Source of the DNA: Stenotrophomonas maltophilia
GTDB lineage: Bacteria > Pseudomonadota > Gammaproteobacteria > Xanthomonadales > Xanthomonadaceae
NCBI GenBank assembly: GCA_002387845.1
Contig: DGLB01000073.1
Coordinates: forward strand, 38,160 to 102,159
Reading direction: 5' to 3'
DNA: 64,000 bases
Shown here: positions 49,004-58,438 of the stretch, in pieces
Layout of the letters: each line of letters starts with the position of its first letter
Position numbering within the stretch: position 1 is the first letter of the stretch
The notes under the pieces: model-generated
What the model was told of the DNA's origin: nothing
Database searches by the model: none
Seen by the model: the letters and a program-made list of their open reading frames with translations, nothing else
Position numbers and translations under genes: made by a program

Positions 49004-49378
49004 TCAAGCCTGCGCGCTGCGGGCCTGCACGATGGCCAGGGTTCGGTGCAGCAGCGCGTGGGCCTCATCGCCGCCGGGCAATGCGGGCGCATCGCCCTGC
49101 GAAAAGCGCTCGAGCATGCGCTGGAGCACACCGGCCTGGGGCAGGACCGGGCCCAGAAACAGCGCGTCGGAGCCGCGCCCCAGCAGGACGGTGGGAAACG
49201 TGGTGATGTCCAACTCGCCCAAGGCCTCTTCCTCATCCTCCACATCGAGCCAGACAAAGTCCATGCCGGGCCACGCCTTGGCCAGCGCATCGAACACCGG
49301 CTGGTACTGGCTGCAGGTACCACACCACTGCGCGCATAAACACACCACCAGCCAGCGCGCATTCGCAGCGTCGGTCAT
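49004..49378 (-). CDS. Thioredoxin-fold protein
   Basis: The 124-residue product MTDAANARWLVVCLCAQWCG has the redox motif WCGTC (about residues 18-22) then QYQPVFDALAKAWPGMDFVW and a cis-proline TTFPTVLL. It is a thioredoxin-like oxidoreductase without signal peptide, so cytosolic. ATG 49,378 gives a normal N-terminus; a longer frame to 49,441 is unlikely. Monocistronic. Confidence 0.85.
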   Translation of the reverse strand: MTDAANARWLVVCLCAQWCGTCSQYQPVFDALAKAWPGMDFVWLDVEDEEEALGELDITTFPTVLLGRGSDALFLGPVLPQAGVLQRMLERFSQGDAPALPGGDEAHALLHRTLAIVQARSAQA

Positions 49379-49565
49379 ACCAAGCCCATCCCGCAAACAA
49401 AGGCGTATTTTTACCACCATTGCGGTATCCGACGGGCCCAACGTCTTTGTGAATACGCGCTTCTCTGACTTGCATCAGCGTCAAAAGCAACTAAGTTCTA
49501 GAAAGTGATTGACCAATGGGCAGTTGCCGGTACAACGGCAAACTGCCACATCTTCGGGAGCAGGC

Positions 49566-50528
49566 ATGGATTCCAAAAACTACTACGAGGTTCTGGGCGT
49601 GGATAAAAAGGCCAGCGCAGACGAGATCAAAAAGGCATTTCGCAAGCTGGCGCGCAAATACCACCCGGACCTGAGCAAGGAAAAAGACGCCCAGCAGCGC
49701 ATGGCCGCAGTCAACGAGGCCAATGCCGTGCTGTCGGATGCGGAAAAACGCGCTGAGTACGACGCGATGCTCGACGCTCCGCGCGGTTTTGCGTCCGGCG
49801 CGGGCAACCCCTTCCGGGGTGCCGAGGGCTTTGACAGCGGTGATTTCCAGTTTCGCCGCCAAAGCATGGGCGGGGATGCGGATTACAGCGATTTCTTTCG
49901 CCAGATGTTTGGCGACGCTGCACGGGGGCAACGCGGCGGCGCTGCGGGCGGGCCGCGTGCCGCCATGCGGGGCGAAGACCAGCACGCCAGCATCGAGCTG
50001 GACCTGACGGACAGCTACCGCGGCAGCGAGCGCATGCTGACCCTGCACGGCCAGGAGATCACCGGCGAGGGCGAGGTGCGCAGCCAGGAACGCCAGCTGC
50101 AGGTCAAGATCCCCGCCGGCGTGCGCGAAGGGCAGATGATTCGTCTGGCCGGTCAGGGCGGACCCGGGTACCAGGGTGGTCCGGCGGGCGATCTGCTGCT
50201 GGAAGTGCACTTTCGCGCTGACAAGCGCTGGCGCGCCGAAGGCAAGGATGTCTATATGCCGATGGCCGTCAGCCCCTGGGAAGCGGCATTGGGCGGTAGC
50301 GCCGAGGTTCACACCCCCGCAGGCACGCTGGAGGTGCGCATTCCGGCGGGCTGGTCGGCCGGGCGCAAGCTGCGCATCAAGGGCAAGGGCCTGCCCGCTG
50401 CCACACCTGGCGACCTGTACCTGGAGCTGCAGCTGCACATCCCGCCAGCAACCACCGAGGAGGAACGCGCCGCCTATACCGCCTTTGCCCAGGCCTTTCC
50501 CCAGTTCCAGCCTCGCCACGGAGCGTAA
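49566..50528 (+). CDS. cbpA: DnaJ-type co-chaperone CbpA
   Basis: The 320-residue product MDSKNYYEVLGVDKKASADE has a J domain with HPD at residues 33-35, a Gly/Phe-rich linker (ASGAGNPFRGAEGFDSGDFQ) and two C-terminal beta domains. No CxxCxGxG zinc repeats, so it is CbpA and not DnaJ. It stimulates DnaK and also binds DNA. The chaperone modulator gene follows 2 bases later. Confidence 0.93.
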   Translation: MDSKNYYEVLGVDKKASADEIKKAFRKLARKYHPDLSKEKDAQQRMAAVNEANAVLSDAEKRAEYDAMLDAPRGFASGAGNPFRGAEGFDSGDFQFRRQSMGGDADYSDFFRQMFGDAARGQRGGAAGGPRAAMRGEDQHASIELDLTDSYRGSERMLTLHGQEITGEGEVRSQERQLQVKIPAGVREGQMIRLAGQGGPGYQGGPAGDLLLEVHFRADKRWRAEGKDVYMPMAVSPWEAALGGSAEVHTPAGTLEVRIPAGWSAGRKLRIKGKGLPAATPGDLYLELQLHIPPATTEEERAAYTAFAQAFPQFQPRHGA

Positions 50529-50530
50529 CC

Positions 50531-50851
50531 ATGCCCCACACCACCACCGTACACACCACCACCGTGCAGATCATCGACGACGACAGCCTGGATGCCGCCA
50601 GCCTGGCGCAGGCCTGCCAACGCAATCTGGACTGGGTGCAGGCCCGTGTCGTCGATGGCGTGCTGACGCCCAGCACGGGCACGCGCAACCCCGATGCGGT
50701 CACCAGCTGGCGCTTTGCCGCCACCTGCATCGTTCGCGCGCGCCGCGTTGCGATGCTGGAGCACACCTATGACGCCGACCCGCAATTGGCCGCATTGACT
50801 GTCGACCTGATGGAAGAGGTGCTGGAGCTGCGCCGCCGCCTGCAGCGCTGA
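50531..50851 (+). CDS. cbpM: Chaperone modulator CbpM
   Basis: The 106-residue protein follows cbpA. The signature is helical with ACQRNLDWVQARVVDGVLTP then RFAATCIVRARRVAMLEHTY. CbpM binds the CbpA J domain and blocks it. The pair is a standard operon. Confidence 0.88.
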   Translation: MPHTTTVHTTTVQIIDDDSLDAASLAQACQRNLDWVQARVVDGVLTPSTGTRNPDAVTSWRFAATCIVRARRVAMLEHTYDADPQLAALTVDLMEEVLELRRRLQR

Positions 50852-50870
50852 AGTCCCTTTGCACAGACGC

Positions 50871-50893
50871 AAAAAAGCCCGCCAAAGCGGGCT
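50871..50893. terminator. Bidirectional terminator after cbpM
   Basis: AGCCCGC-CAAA-GCGGGCT (50,876-50,893) has six A on the left and CTTTCTT on the right. It serves cbpA-cbpM and the converging 56-aa gene. Confidence 0.85.
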
Positions 50894-50979
50894 CTTTCTT
50901 ACCGAAAAGGCACCATCCGCATGCCGCGCCTGATCGTGGCAAGCGCGGCATGCGGACGGGGCAAAACCGGTATGCGGTA

Positions 50980-51150
50980 TCAACCGCCCTTGTGCGTACG
51001 CTTGCCTGGGTTCTTCTTGGAACGGGTAGCGGTGCCACGGGCACGGCTGACCTGTTGGCCGCGGCCAGCGGTAGGCAGGCTCTTGCCGTTAGGCAGGGCC
51101 GGTTGGGGGGTGAACTTGCGGTCAGCTTCCGTAACGATTTTGTTGCCCAT
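50980..51150 (-). CDS. 56-aa basic protein, unknown
   Basis: A short minus-strand gene encodes MGNKIVTEADRKFTPQPALP then SKKNPGKRTHKGG, a Lys/Arg-rich product of ribosomal or nucleoid size. GAGG lies about 11 bases before the ATG. It is convergent with cbpM. Codon use and clean start suggest a real gene. No family was named. Confidence 0.6.
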   Translation of the reverse strand: MGNKIVTEADRKFTPQPALPNGKSLPTAGRGQQVSRARGTATRSKKNPGKRTHKGG

Positions 51151-51371
51151 CCTGGGACCTCGCGATAAACAAAACCGACATTAGGCCACAGATGCCGGGC
51201 GAGCAGATAAAAATACCTGCTAATTCCGATGGCTGGGTGCGAAATTAGGCATGCACGCCGCAAGCGGAGCCCGCAAATCAGGCGCTTTGCTTACATTTGG
51301 CCCGCTCTACCAGCTTGTAAATTACGGCCATCTGGTTAGGATTCATAAAACAAAACAAGGAATATTTGCTT

Positions 51372-51974
51372 ATGCACGAGCTCGATCATCAACAACGACC
51401 GCAGCAGCGCTCCCTCTGGCTCCCCGTAGCAGCGGGTGTTGCAGCGTTGGCCGTTTACTGGTGGACCAGCAAGCGCTCCCGCAAAGTCGTGCCGGTCGAC
51501 CTGATTGAGCCGGTGGCTGACTTTGATGTTGAGCGCTTTGTCGGCGACTGGTATGAGATCGCCCGCATCGAACGCGGTCTGGGCAAGCCGCTGACACGTT
51601 CACGCGTCGAATACGAACTGCTGAGCGACGGCAGCCTGGGCATCACCACCCGGGGCTTTCATGCAGGCACCCACCGCTGGGTGGAAGGCCATGGCATTGC
51701 CCGCTTTGTCGGCGCGCCCCACTTTGGCGCGATGAAAGCCTCGTTCATGGGCCCCTTCCACGAGGGCTACCATGTGGTCGCGATCGATCCCGAGTACCGC
51801 TGGGCCATGCTGATGGGCGACACCACCGACTCCTTCAAGCTGCTCTCGCGCAAGCCCGTGCTCGACGGCAAGACAACCGACATGCTGGTGCACCAGGCCG
51901 CACTGATGGGCGTGGAGACCTCACGCATCCATTGGGTGATGCAGGACGGCGTCAATCCCACGGGCCACTGGTAA
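51372..51974 (+). CDS. blc: Membrane-anchored lipocalin
   Basis: The 200-residue product MHELDHQQRPQQRSLWLPVA has an N-terminal membrane segment (LPVAAGVAALAVYWW) and no lipobox. The lipocalin signature follows: FVGDWYEIARIERGLGKPL, YHVVAIDPEYRWAMLMG and SFKLLSRKP. Bacterial lipocalins (Blc) carry fatty acids or lysophospholipids at the outer membrane; here a TM anchor replaces the lipid anchor. Monocistronic. Confidence 0.82.
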   Translation: MHELDHQQRPQQRSLWLPVAAGVAALAVYWWTSKRSRKVVPVDLIEPVADFDVERFVGDWYEIARIERGLGKPLTRSRVEYELLSDGSLGITTRGFHAGTHRWVEGHGIARFVGAPHFGAMKASFMGPFHEGYHVVAIDPEYRWAMLMGDTTDSFKLLSRKPVLDGKTTDMLVHQAALMGVETSRIHWVMQDGVNPTGHW

Positions 51975-52206
51975 GCGCCGCCAACACAAGCCTTGATACG
52001 TCGTTGCCTCGCCGGCCGCGCCAAGCCTGGTCGTACTGCTGTACTGTCTGCGGCTTGAGGCCTTGTCGGGGGCGCCCCGCTTCAGTCGCAGACCTTCGGT
52101 TTGCTGGGTTGTGTTAACGGCTCCAGGCCGCAGCCCCCTTCAATCGCTGCAGCGGCCCCCAAGCCTGCACGTGCCGCGTGCAGGCTTTGCTTTGCCGGAT
52201 GGCGTT
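51975..52206. repeat. Spacer with an inverted repeat
   Basis: The 232-base gap between convergent genes holds a stem AGCCTGCACG with CGTGCAGGCT (about 52,161-52,185) before TTTGCTTT, a plausible terminator for the lipocalin gene. The part near 52,000-52,060 looks like a dispersed Burkholderiales repeat by memory, but no second copy lies in the window. Confidence 0.4.
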
Positions 52207-52959
52207 TCAGACGCCGATCCGCTTGGCGCCAGCACGCTCCTCATCGATCAGCGCCTGCATGCTGCCGGCAAACTGGATGGTCCCCTTCTCCAGCACATAG
52301 GCGCGGTCGCTCACCAGACGTGCAAAGTGCAGGTTTTGCTCACACAGCAGAATGCTCACGCCGCGCTGCTTGAGCTGCAGGATCATCTGTGCCATCTGCT
52401 CGACGATGACAGGCGCCACGCCCTCGGAGGGCTCGTCGAGCAGCACCATGTAGGGATTGCCCATGAGCGTACGGGCAACGGTGAGCATCTGCTGCTCGCC
52501 GCCACTCATCTGCCCTCCTGGCCGCTGCGGCATGGCCGCCAGATTGGGAAAGAACGCCAGCAACTCGTCGACCGTCCACGCACTGGCCTGGCTGCCATCG
52601 GCCCAGCGGCGGGCAGGCTGGCGGCCCACCTCCAGGTTTTCCAGCACCGTCAGACCGCTGAAGATGCGGCGCTCTTCGGGCACATAGCCTAGCCCGAGGC
52701 GCGCTATACGCCAAGAGTCGGCCTGCGCAATGTTCTGGCCCATGAACTGTACGCTGCCCTTGCGCCGCTCCACCAGGCCCATGATGGCCTTGAGCGTGGT
52801 GGACTTGCCCGCACCATTGCGGCCCATCAGGGCCACGACCTCGCCACGCCGCACCTCCAGGCCCACATCAAACAGGATATGCGCCTCGCCGTACCAGGCG
52901 TTGAGCTGGCTCACCTGCAGCAGCAATTCAGCCGTTGCATCGGGGGTCTGCGTGTTCAT
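52207..52959 (-). CDS. livF: Branched-chain amino acid type ABC transporter ATPase LivF
   Basis: The 250-residue ATPase MNTQTPDATAELLLQVSQLN has Walker A GRNGAGKSTT, signature MSGGEQQML and Walker B YMVLLDEPSEGVAP. The C-terminal ALIDEERAGAKRIGV is LivF-like. It energises uptake of branched-chain amino acids or related amides with LivG. Permeases and binding protein are not in the window. Overlaps livG by 4 bases. Confidence 0.88.
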   Translation of the reverse strand: MNTQTPDATAELLLQVSQLNAWYGEAHILFDVGLEVRRGEVVALMGRNGAGKSTTLKAIMGLVERRKGSVQFMGQNIAQADSWRIARLGLGYVPEERRIFSGLTVLENLEVGRQPARRWADGSQASAWTVDELLAFFPNLAAMPQRPGGQMSGGEQQMLTVARTLMGNPYMVLLDEPSEGVAPVIVEQMAQMILQLKQRGVSILLCEQNLHFARLVSDRAYVLEKGTIQFAGSMQALIDEERAGAKRIGV

Positions 52960-53741
52960 AAGGCGGGCTCCTGGCGCATGCCGTCACTGTCGTAAGTGCT
53001 GCCCTTGCCCAGGTACACCGCTTGCACCTCGGGGTTGCGCCGCACGTCCTCAGGTTGTCCCTCGGCAATCAGCCGGCCCCGCGCCAGCACAATGATGCGG
53101 TCGGCATAGGCAAAGACGACATCCATGCTGTGCTCGGTAAACAGCACGGCCATGTCGCGCTCGCGGGCCAGTTGCCGGGTCAGCGCCATCAGCTGCAGGC
53201 GTTCGGCCTGCGCCATGCCGGCCGTGGGCTCGTCCATCAGCAGCAGCACCGGCTTGTGGGCCATCGCCAGCGCCAGTTCCACCCGCTTCACATCGCCATA
53301 GGCCAGCGCATTGCAGGCGCGGTCGGCCTGGTCCTGCATGCCCACCAGCGCCAGCAACGCCAGTGCCTCGTCACGCTGAAAGCCGGCAGCCTTCTGCCAC
53401 AGGCCAAAAGTGCGGCCCGCAGCAGACAGCAAGGCCATCTGCACATTCTCGGCCACCGTCAGTGAGGCGAAGGTCTCGGCAATCTGGAAGGTGCGCCCTA
53501 CTCCGAGGCGCCATATCTCACGGGGCCGCTTGCCGCCCAAGGCGGTGCCATTGAGCAGTATGCTGCCGGCATCAGGCACCAGCTGCCCGCCCAGCATGTT
53601 GAAGGTGGTCGTCTTGCCCGCGCCATTGGGGCCTATCAGCGCCAGCACCTCGCCGCGGCGCAGCGTAAAGCCCACGTCCGCCACGGCCTGCACGCCGCCA
53701 AAGCGCTTGCCCAAACCGGTCACTTGCAGTAGTTCTGTCAT
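52956..53741 (-). CDS. livG: Branched-chain amino acid type ABC transporter ATPase LivG
   Basis: The 261-residue ATPase MTELLQVTGLGKRFGGVQAV has Walker A GPNGAGKTTT, RTFQIAETFASLTVAENVQM, a degenerate signature LAYGDVKRVEL and Walker B VLLLMDEPTAGM. ATG 53,741 chosen over a longer frame. Partner of LivF. Substrate cannot be told without the binding protein, and urea/amide types also exist. Confidence 0.86.
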   Translation of the reverse strand: MTELLQVTGLGKRFGGVQAVADVGFTLRRGEVLALIGPNGAGKTTTFNMLGGQLVPDAGSILLNGTALGGKRPREIWRLGVGRTFQIAETFASLTVAENVQMALLSAAGRTFGLWQKAAGFQRDEALALLALVGMQDQADRACNALAYGDVKRVELALAMAHKPVLLLMDEPTAGMAQAERLQLMALTRQLARERDMAVLFTEHSMDVVFAYADRIIVLARGRLIAEGQPEDVRRNPEVQAVYLGKGSTYDSDGMRQEPAL

Positions 53742-53812
53742 GGATTTCCAAGGAATACCACAGGCGCTCTGAGCCGCCTGCAGATACGTCAATCTGTGTC
53801 GTTCGGGCCGGT

Positions 53813-55450
53813 TCAGCCCAGCTCCAGGCTCGCCGCCATCAGCCGCTGTGTGTAGGGCTGGCGGGGTGCGTCCAGCACCTGCATGACGTCGCCGCTCTCG
53901 ACCACTTCGCCATCCTTCATCACCAGCACCTCATGCGCCATGGCGCGGATCACCGCCACATCGTGCGTGATCAGCACGTAGCTCAGGCCGCGTTCACGCT
54001 GCAGGCGCTGCAGCAAGGCCAGCACCTGCTGCTGGATGGTGACATCGAGCGCGCTGGTAGGCTCGTCCAGCACCAGAATGTCAGGGTCTACGATCAGCGC
54101 GCGGGCAATGGCCAGGCGCTGGCGCTGGCCACCCGAGAACTCATGCGGATAGCGGTCGAGCAGGCCCGGGAATTGGGCCTCGGTCATGCCCACCTCCTGC
54201 AGCAGCGCCCGCACCTGCTGCTGCAGCTCGGCAGCGGCCAGGTGGGGCTGCGCCAGTTGCAGGCCTTCGCCAACAATCTCCTGCACCGTCATGCGTGGCG
54301 ACAACGACGAGAACGGGTCCTGGAACACCACCTGCACCTGGCGGCGCAGTTGCTGGTTGGCGGCACTGTTGCGCTGCGCCGGCAACTGCCAGGCCTGTTC
54401 GCCAATGCGCAGCTCACCCTCGCTGGGCAGCAGACCCAGGATCGCCTGGGCCAGGGTGGATTTGCCCGAGCCCGATTCGCCAATCACGCCCAGGGTCTGG
54501 CCCCGGGGCAGGCGAAGACTGGCGCCGCGCACCGCCTCAAACCGGCCCTTGCGGAACCAACCGGCAAAACCCGGCAGCGGCGTCGCATAGGCCACATGCA
54601 GGTCACGTGCCTGCAGCACCGCTGGCGCGTCGGGCTGGCGGGCCACGACCTGGCGCTGGGGCGTGCTGGCCAGCAGCTTTTGGGTATAGGCATGCTGGGG
54701 CGCGGCAAACACCTCGGCCACGGCGCCCTGTTCGACCAACCGGCCCTTCTCCATCACGGCCACCCGGTCGGCAAAATGGCGCACCAGCGGCAGGTCATGG
54801 GTAATCATCAGCACGGCCATGCCGGTCTGGCGTTGCAAGTCACTCAGCAGCTCCAGGATCTGGCCGCGCAGGCTCACATCGAGCGCGGTGGTGGGTTCAT
54901 CGGCGATCAGCAGCTTGGGCCGGCAGGCCAGCGCCATCGCAATCATCGCGCGCTGGCGCTGGCCACCGCTGAGCTGGTGCGGATAGCTGCCGGCGCGGCG
55001 CTGCGGCTCGGCAATGCCGGTAGTGGCCAGCAGCTGCACCGCCTGCTCCCAGGCCGCCTTGTCGCCCAGGCCCTGCTTGAGCTGCAGCACCTCGGCAATC
55101 TGCGCGCCCATGGTCATCAGCGGGTTCAGCGCCGTCATCGGTTCCTGAAAGATCACCGCAATCTCGTCGCCCCGCACCGCTTGAATCTCGCGCTCGGAGA
55201 TCTGCAGCAGATTGCGCCCGCCCATCAGCGCTTCGCCGCGCAGCTGGGCCTCACCCACCAGGCGCAGCAGCGACAGCGCTGTGATCGTCTTGCCCGAGCC
55301 GGACTCTCCGACCAGCGCCAGCTTCTCGCCAGCCTGGATGCAAAAACTCAGGTCCTTGACCACATCCTGGCCGCCAAAGCCCACATGGAGGTGGTTGACC
55401 TGCAATAGCGGCGCGGGCACCGCCACCGGGGCTTGTGTTGGCTCAAGCAT
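53813..55450 (-). CDS. yejF: Peptide ABC transporter dual ATPase YejF
   Basis: The 545-residue protein has two full ATPase units: Walker A GESGSGKTIT and GESGSGKSTL, two LSGGQRQR/FSGGQRQR signatures, and Walker B LLIADEPTTALDVS and ILVLDEPTSALDVT. It powers the Yej transporter that imports peptides such as microcin C. ATG 55,450 overlaps the yejE stop. Confidence 0.92.
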   Translation of the reverse strand: MLEPTQAPVAVPAPLLQVNHLHVGFGGQDVVKDLSFCIQAGEKLALVGESGSGKTITALSLLRLVGEAQLRGEALMGGRNLLQISEREIQAVRGDEIAVIFQEPMTALNPLMTMGAQIAEVLQLKQGLGDKAAWEQAVQLLATTGIAEPQRRAGSYPHQLSGGQRQRAMIAMALACRPKLLIADEPTTALDVSLRGQILELLSDLQRQTGMAVLMITHDLPLVRHFADRVAVMEKGRLVEQGAVAEVFAAPQHAYTQKLLASTPQRQVVARQPDAPAVLQARDLHVAYATPLPGFAGWFRKGRFEAVRGASLRLPRGQTLGVIGESGSGKSTLAQAILGLLPSEGELRIGEQAWQLPAQRNSAANQQLRRQVQVVFQDPFSSLSPRMTVQEIVGEGLQLAQPHLAAAELQQQVRALLQEVGMTEAQFPGLLDRYPHEFSGGQRQRLAIARALIVDPDILVLDEPTSALDVTIQQQVLALLQRLQRERGLSYVLITHDVAVIRAMAHEVLVMKDGEVVESGDVMQVLDAPRQPYTQRLMAASLELG

Positions 55451-56588
55451 GGCGGGCCTCCTTGGCATCTGCGCCGGCTGGTGCGGCTGGCTGGGCCGGC
55501 ACTGCCACCGGCGCTGCGCCCGCACGGGGCGCATTGAGCTGCTTGCGCGGGTCCAGCGCATCCCGCAGCGCATCGCCCATAAAGGTCAGCAGCAGCAAGG
55601 TGCCCACCAGCACGGCAAAGGTGGCCAGCGATATCCACCAGGCGTCGATGCTGTTCTTGCCCTGGCTCAGCAACTCGCCCAGGCTGGGGGTGCCGGGCGG
55701 CACACCCAGGCCCAGGAAATCCAGCGAGGTCAAGGTCAGAATCGAGGCGCTCATCTGGAACGGCAAGAACGTGACCACCGGCGTCATGCTGTTGGGCAGA
55801 ATGTGACGCCACATGATCTTCCAGCTGGGAACGCCCAGCGCCCGCGCCGATTTCACATAGTCCATCTGGCGGTTGCGCAGAAACTCCACCCGCACATAGT
55901 CGGACAGCGCCATCCAGCCGAACAAGGCCAGCAGCACCAGCAGCAGCGCAGCGCTGGGCGCCAGCACGGCACTGAAGATGATCAGCAGGTAGAGCACCGG
56001 CATGGCGCCCCATATCTCGGTAAAGCGCTGGAACATCAGGTCCACCTTGCCGCCGAAAAAGCCCTGTATGGCACCTGTCAGCACGCCGATCACCGTGCCC
56101 ACTGCCGTCAGTGCCAGACCAAACAGCACGCTGACCCGAAAGCCGTAGATCAGCTGGGCCAGCAGGTCACGCCCCCGGTCATCGGTGCCCAGCCAGTTGT
56201 CGGCCGATGGTGCCGACGGCGTGGGTGACTTGGCAAAGTAGTTGATGGTGTTGGGGCCGTAATGGTTGAGCGGAAAGAGCGCCCAGTTGCCATCCTTGCC
56301 CAGTTGCTGCTGGATGAAGGGGTCCAGGTAGTCGGTGGCGGTGTGGAAATCGCCGCCAAACGTGGTCTCGGGGTAGTCCTTGGCCAGCGGAAAATAGGTC
56401 TGCCCCTCGTAGCGCACGACGAGCGGCTTGTCGTTGCTGATCAGCTCGGCAAACAGGCTGAGCACCACCAGCACCACAAACAGCAGCAGGCTGTAAAAGC
56501 CCAGCTTGTTGGACTTGAAACGGCGCCAGGCGCGGGCAGCGGGCGAGCGGCCCGGCAGGAGTGGGGAAACAGGCTCGGTCATCGTCAT
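55443..56588 (-). CDS. yejE: Peptide ABC transporter permease YejE
   Basis: The 381-residue permease MTMTEPVSPLLPGRSPAARA has an N-terminal OppC-type helix (GFYSLLLFVVLVVLSLFAEL). The large periplasmic loop and the BPD region EFLRNRQMDYVKSARALGVP with five more membrane segments follow. It pairs with YejB. A second ATG is at 56,582. Confidence 0.9.
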   Translation of the reverse strand: MTMTEPVSPLLPGRSPAARAWRRFKSNKLGFYSLLLFVVLVVLSLFAELISNDKPLVVRYEGQTYFPLAKDYPETTFGGDFHTATDYLDPFIQQQLGKDGNWALFPLNHYGPNTINYFAKSPTPSAPSADNWLGTDDRGRDLLAQLIYGFRVSVLFGLALTAVGTVIGVLTGAIQGFFGGKVDLMFQRFTEIWGAMPVLYLLIIFSAVLAPSAALLLVLLALFGWMALSDYVRVEFLRNRQMDYVKSARALGVPSWKIMWRHILPNSMTPVVTFLPFQMSASILTLTSLDFLGLGVPPGTPSLGELLSQGKNSIDAWWISLATFAVLVGTLLLLTFMGDALRDALDPRKQLNAPRAGAAPVAVPAQPAAPAGADAKEARHA

Positions 56589-56740
56589 GGTCTGCAGAGG
56601 CGGTGTGGGCACCGTCCCCCTCCTGTCACTGAATAGGGGGGCCTGGGGCCTTGGGGGGCGACGGTAGCGACTGTGGCGGCGATGGCACTGGCAGCCGCGT
56701 TGTCGCTGTTGGCCGACAGCCAAACGGCGCGCCATCGGCC

Positions 56741-57226
56741 ATGCTCTGCGCCATGCCAGCCAGCACCAGCCCCCCAGCCTTGCGCACCGCGCTCAAAAGC
56801 ATTGCCATTTTTGAAGCGCTCAAAGGCCTCGCCGCGCTGCTGGGCCTGTTGGGGCTGCTGAGCCTGCTGCACCACGATCTGCACCGCCTGGCGCTGGAGC
56901 TGATCGGGCACTTCGGCCTCTCGCCCAACGCCCGCTACCCGGCCGTACTGATCGGCTGGGTGGACAAGGTCAATGCCACCTCCATCCATACGCTGGTACT
57001 GCTGGGCGCGGCCTATATCGCGCTGCGCTGGCTGGAGGCCTGGGGCCTGTGGCATGACAAGGCCTGGGGCGAATGGCTGGGCGCGCTGTCCTCGGGGCTG
57101 TACATTCCCTTGGAAATACAGCACCTGCTGGCGCACCGCCACTGGCAAGGGGCGGTGGTGCTGCTGCTCAACATCGTGGTGGTGGCCGTGCTGCTGCGGC
57201 GCCTGTACCTGCGGCGCAAGCACTGA
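56741..57226 (+). CDS. DUF2127 membrane protein between yejE and yejB
   Basis: The 161-residue product MLCAMPASTSPPALRTALKS has four hydrophobic segments, including GLAALLGLLGLLSLLHHDLH and HTLVLLGAAYIALRWLEAWG. DUF2127 proteins are small membrane proteins of unknown role. Its plus-strand position splits the minus-strand yej genes. A shorter start lies at 56,753. Confidence 0.7.
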   Translation: MLCAMPASTSPPALRTALKSIAIFEALKGLAALLGLLGLLSLLHHDLHRLALELIGHFGLSPNARYPAVLIGWVDKVNATSIHTLVLLGAAYIALRWLEAWGLWHDKAWGEWLGALSSGLYIPLEIQHLLAHRHWQGAVVLLLNIVVVAVLLRRLYLRRKH

Positions 57227-57278
57227 GGCACCACAGTATCCCGCTGCTGTCGGGTGGGCCAATGCGGGCATGCGCGCC

Positions 57279-58304
57279 TCAGTCAAACTTGACACGCGGA
57301 TCCACCCAGACATAGCACAGGTCGCTCACCAGCTTGGTGAGCAGACCGATCAAGGTAAACAGGTACAGGGTGCCCAGCACGACGGGGTAGTCGCGCCGCA
57401 GCACGCTCTCGTAGCTGAGCAGGCCCAGACCATCGAGCGAGAACAAGGTTTCGATCAACAGTGAACCGGTGAAGAAAGCCCCGATGAAGGCCGCCGGAAA
57501 GCCCGTGACAATGGGCAGCAAGGCATTGCGGAACACATGGCGCCACAGCACCTGGCGCTCGCTCAGGCCCTTGGCCTTGGCGGTGACCACGTACTGCTTG
57601 CGGATTTCTTCAAGAAAGGCGTTCTTCGTGAGCATGGCCGTCACCGCAAAGCTGCCAGCCACCATGGCGGTCACCGGCAAGGTGATGTGCCAGAGATAGT
57701 CCACCAGCCTGGCGGCCCAGCCCATCTCTTCCCAGCCCGATGAGGTGAGGCCTCGCAGCGGAAACCACTGCAGTTGCCCGCCAAAGATCACCAGCAGCGC
57801 CACGCCCAGCACAAAGCCGGGTATCGCATAGCCCACCAGCACGATCAGCGTGGTGACCATGTCGAAACGGCTGCCCGCGCGCACCGCCTTGGCAATGCCC
57901 AGCGGCACCGCAATCAGGTAGCTGATGAAAAAGGTCCACAGCCCCAGGCTGATGGAGACCGGCAGCTTGTCCTTGATCAGCTGCCAGACGCTCTTGTTCT
58001 GGAAAAAGCTGTTGCCCAGATCAAAGCGCGCGAACTGGCCCAGCATCTGCACAAAGCGCTCGACGGGCGGCTTGTCAAAGCCGTACAAGGCCTTGATCTC
58101 TTCGAGCCGTTTGGGGTCAATGCCCTGCGCGCCCCGGTAGCCCATGCTTGCGCCTTCAGCCCCCCGGTTACCGGCCTTGGCCTCCGCCAGGTACTGCTCG
58201 ACCGGGCCGCCCGGCACGAACTGGATCACCACAAAGGTCAGCAGCAGGACCCCGAACAACGTGGGAATCATCAGCAGCAGACGTTTGAGGATGTAAGCAA
58301 ACAT
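57279..58304 (-). CDS. yejB: Peptide ABC transporter permease YejB
   Basis: The 341-residue permease MFAYILKRLLLMIPTLFGVL has the OppB N-terminal helix FVVIQFVPGGPVEQYLAEAK and the EAA-type loop EEIRKQYVVTAKAKGLSERQ with six membrane segments. It forms the channel with YejE. It lies after yejA by about 130 bases. Confidence 0.92.
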   Translation of the reverse strand: MFAYILKRLLLMIPTLFGVLLLTFVVIQFVPGGPVEQYLAEAKAGNRGAEGASMGYRGAQGIDPKRLEEIKALYGFDKPPVERFVQMLGQFARFDLGNSFFQNKSVWQLIKDKLPVSISLGLWTFFISYLIAVPLGIAKAVRAGSRFDMVTTLIVLVGYAIPGFVLGVALLVIFGGQLQWFPLRGLTSSGWEEMGWAARLVDYLWHITLPVTAMVAGSFAVTAMLTKNAFLEEIRKQYVVTAKAKGLSERQVLWRHVFRNALLPIVTGFPAAFIGAFFTGSLLIETLFSLDGLGLLSYESVLRRDYPVVLGTLYLFTLIGLLTKLVSDLCYVWVDPRVKFD

Positions 58305-58438
58305 GCGGTGCGGGCTCCAATGTCAGCACGGGCGGGCAAGCGCCGTGGCACTGTGGCAGAAAAGGCCTGGGCAGCGCGGCAGGCGCGCCGGGGCGGTGAG
58401 AGGGATCATATAACGGCTGGGCCCTGCGTCAGACCGGG

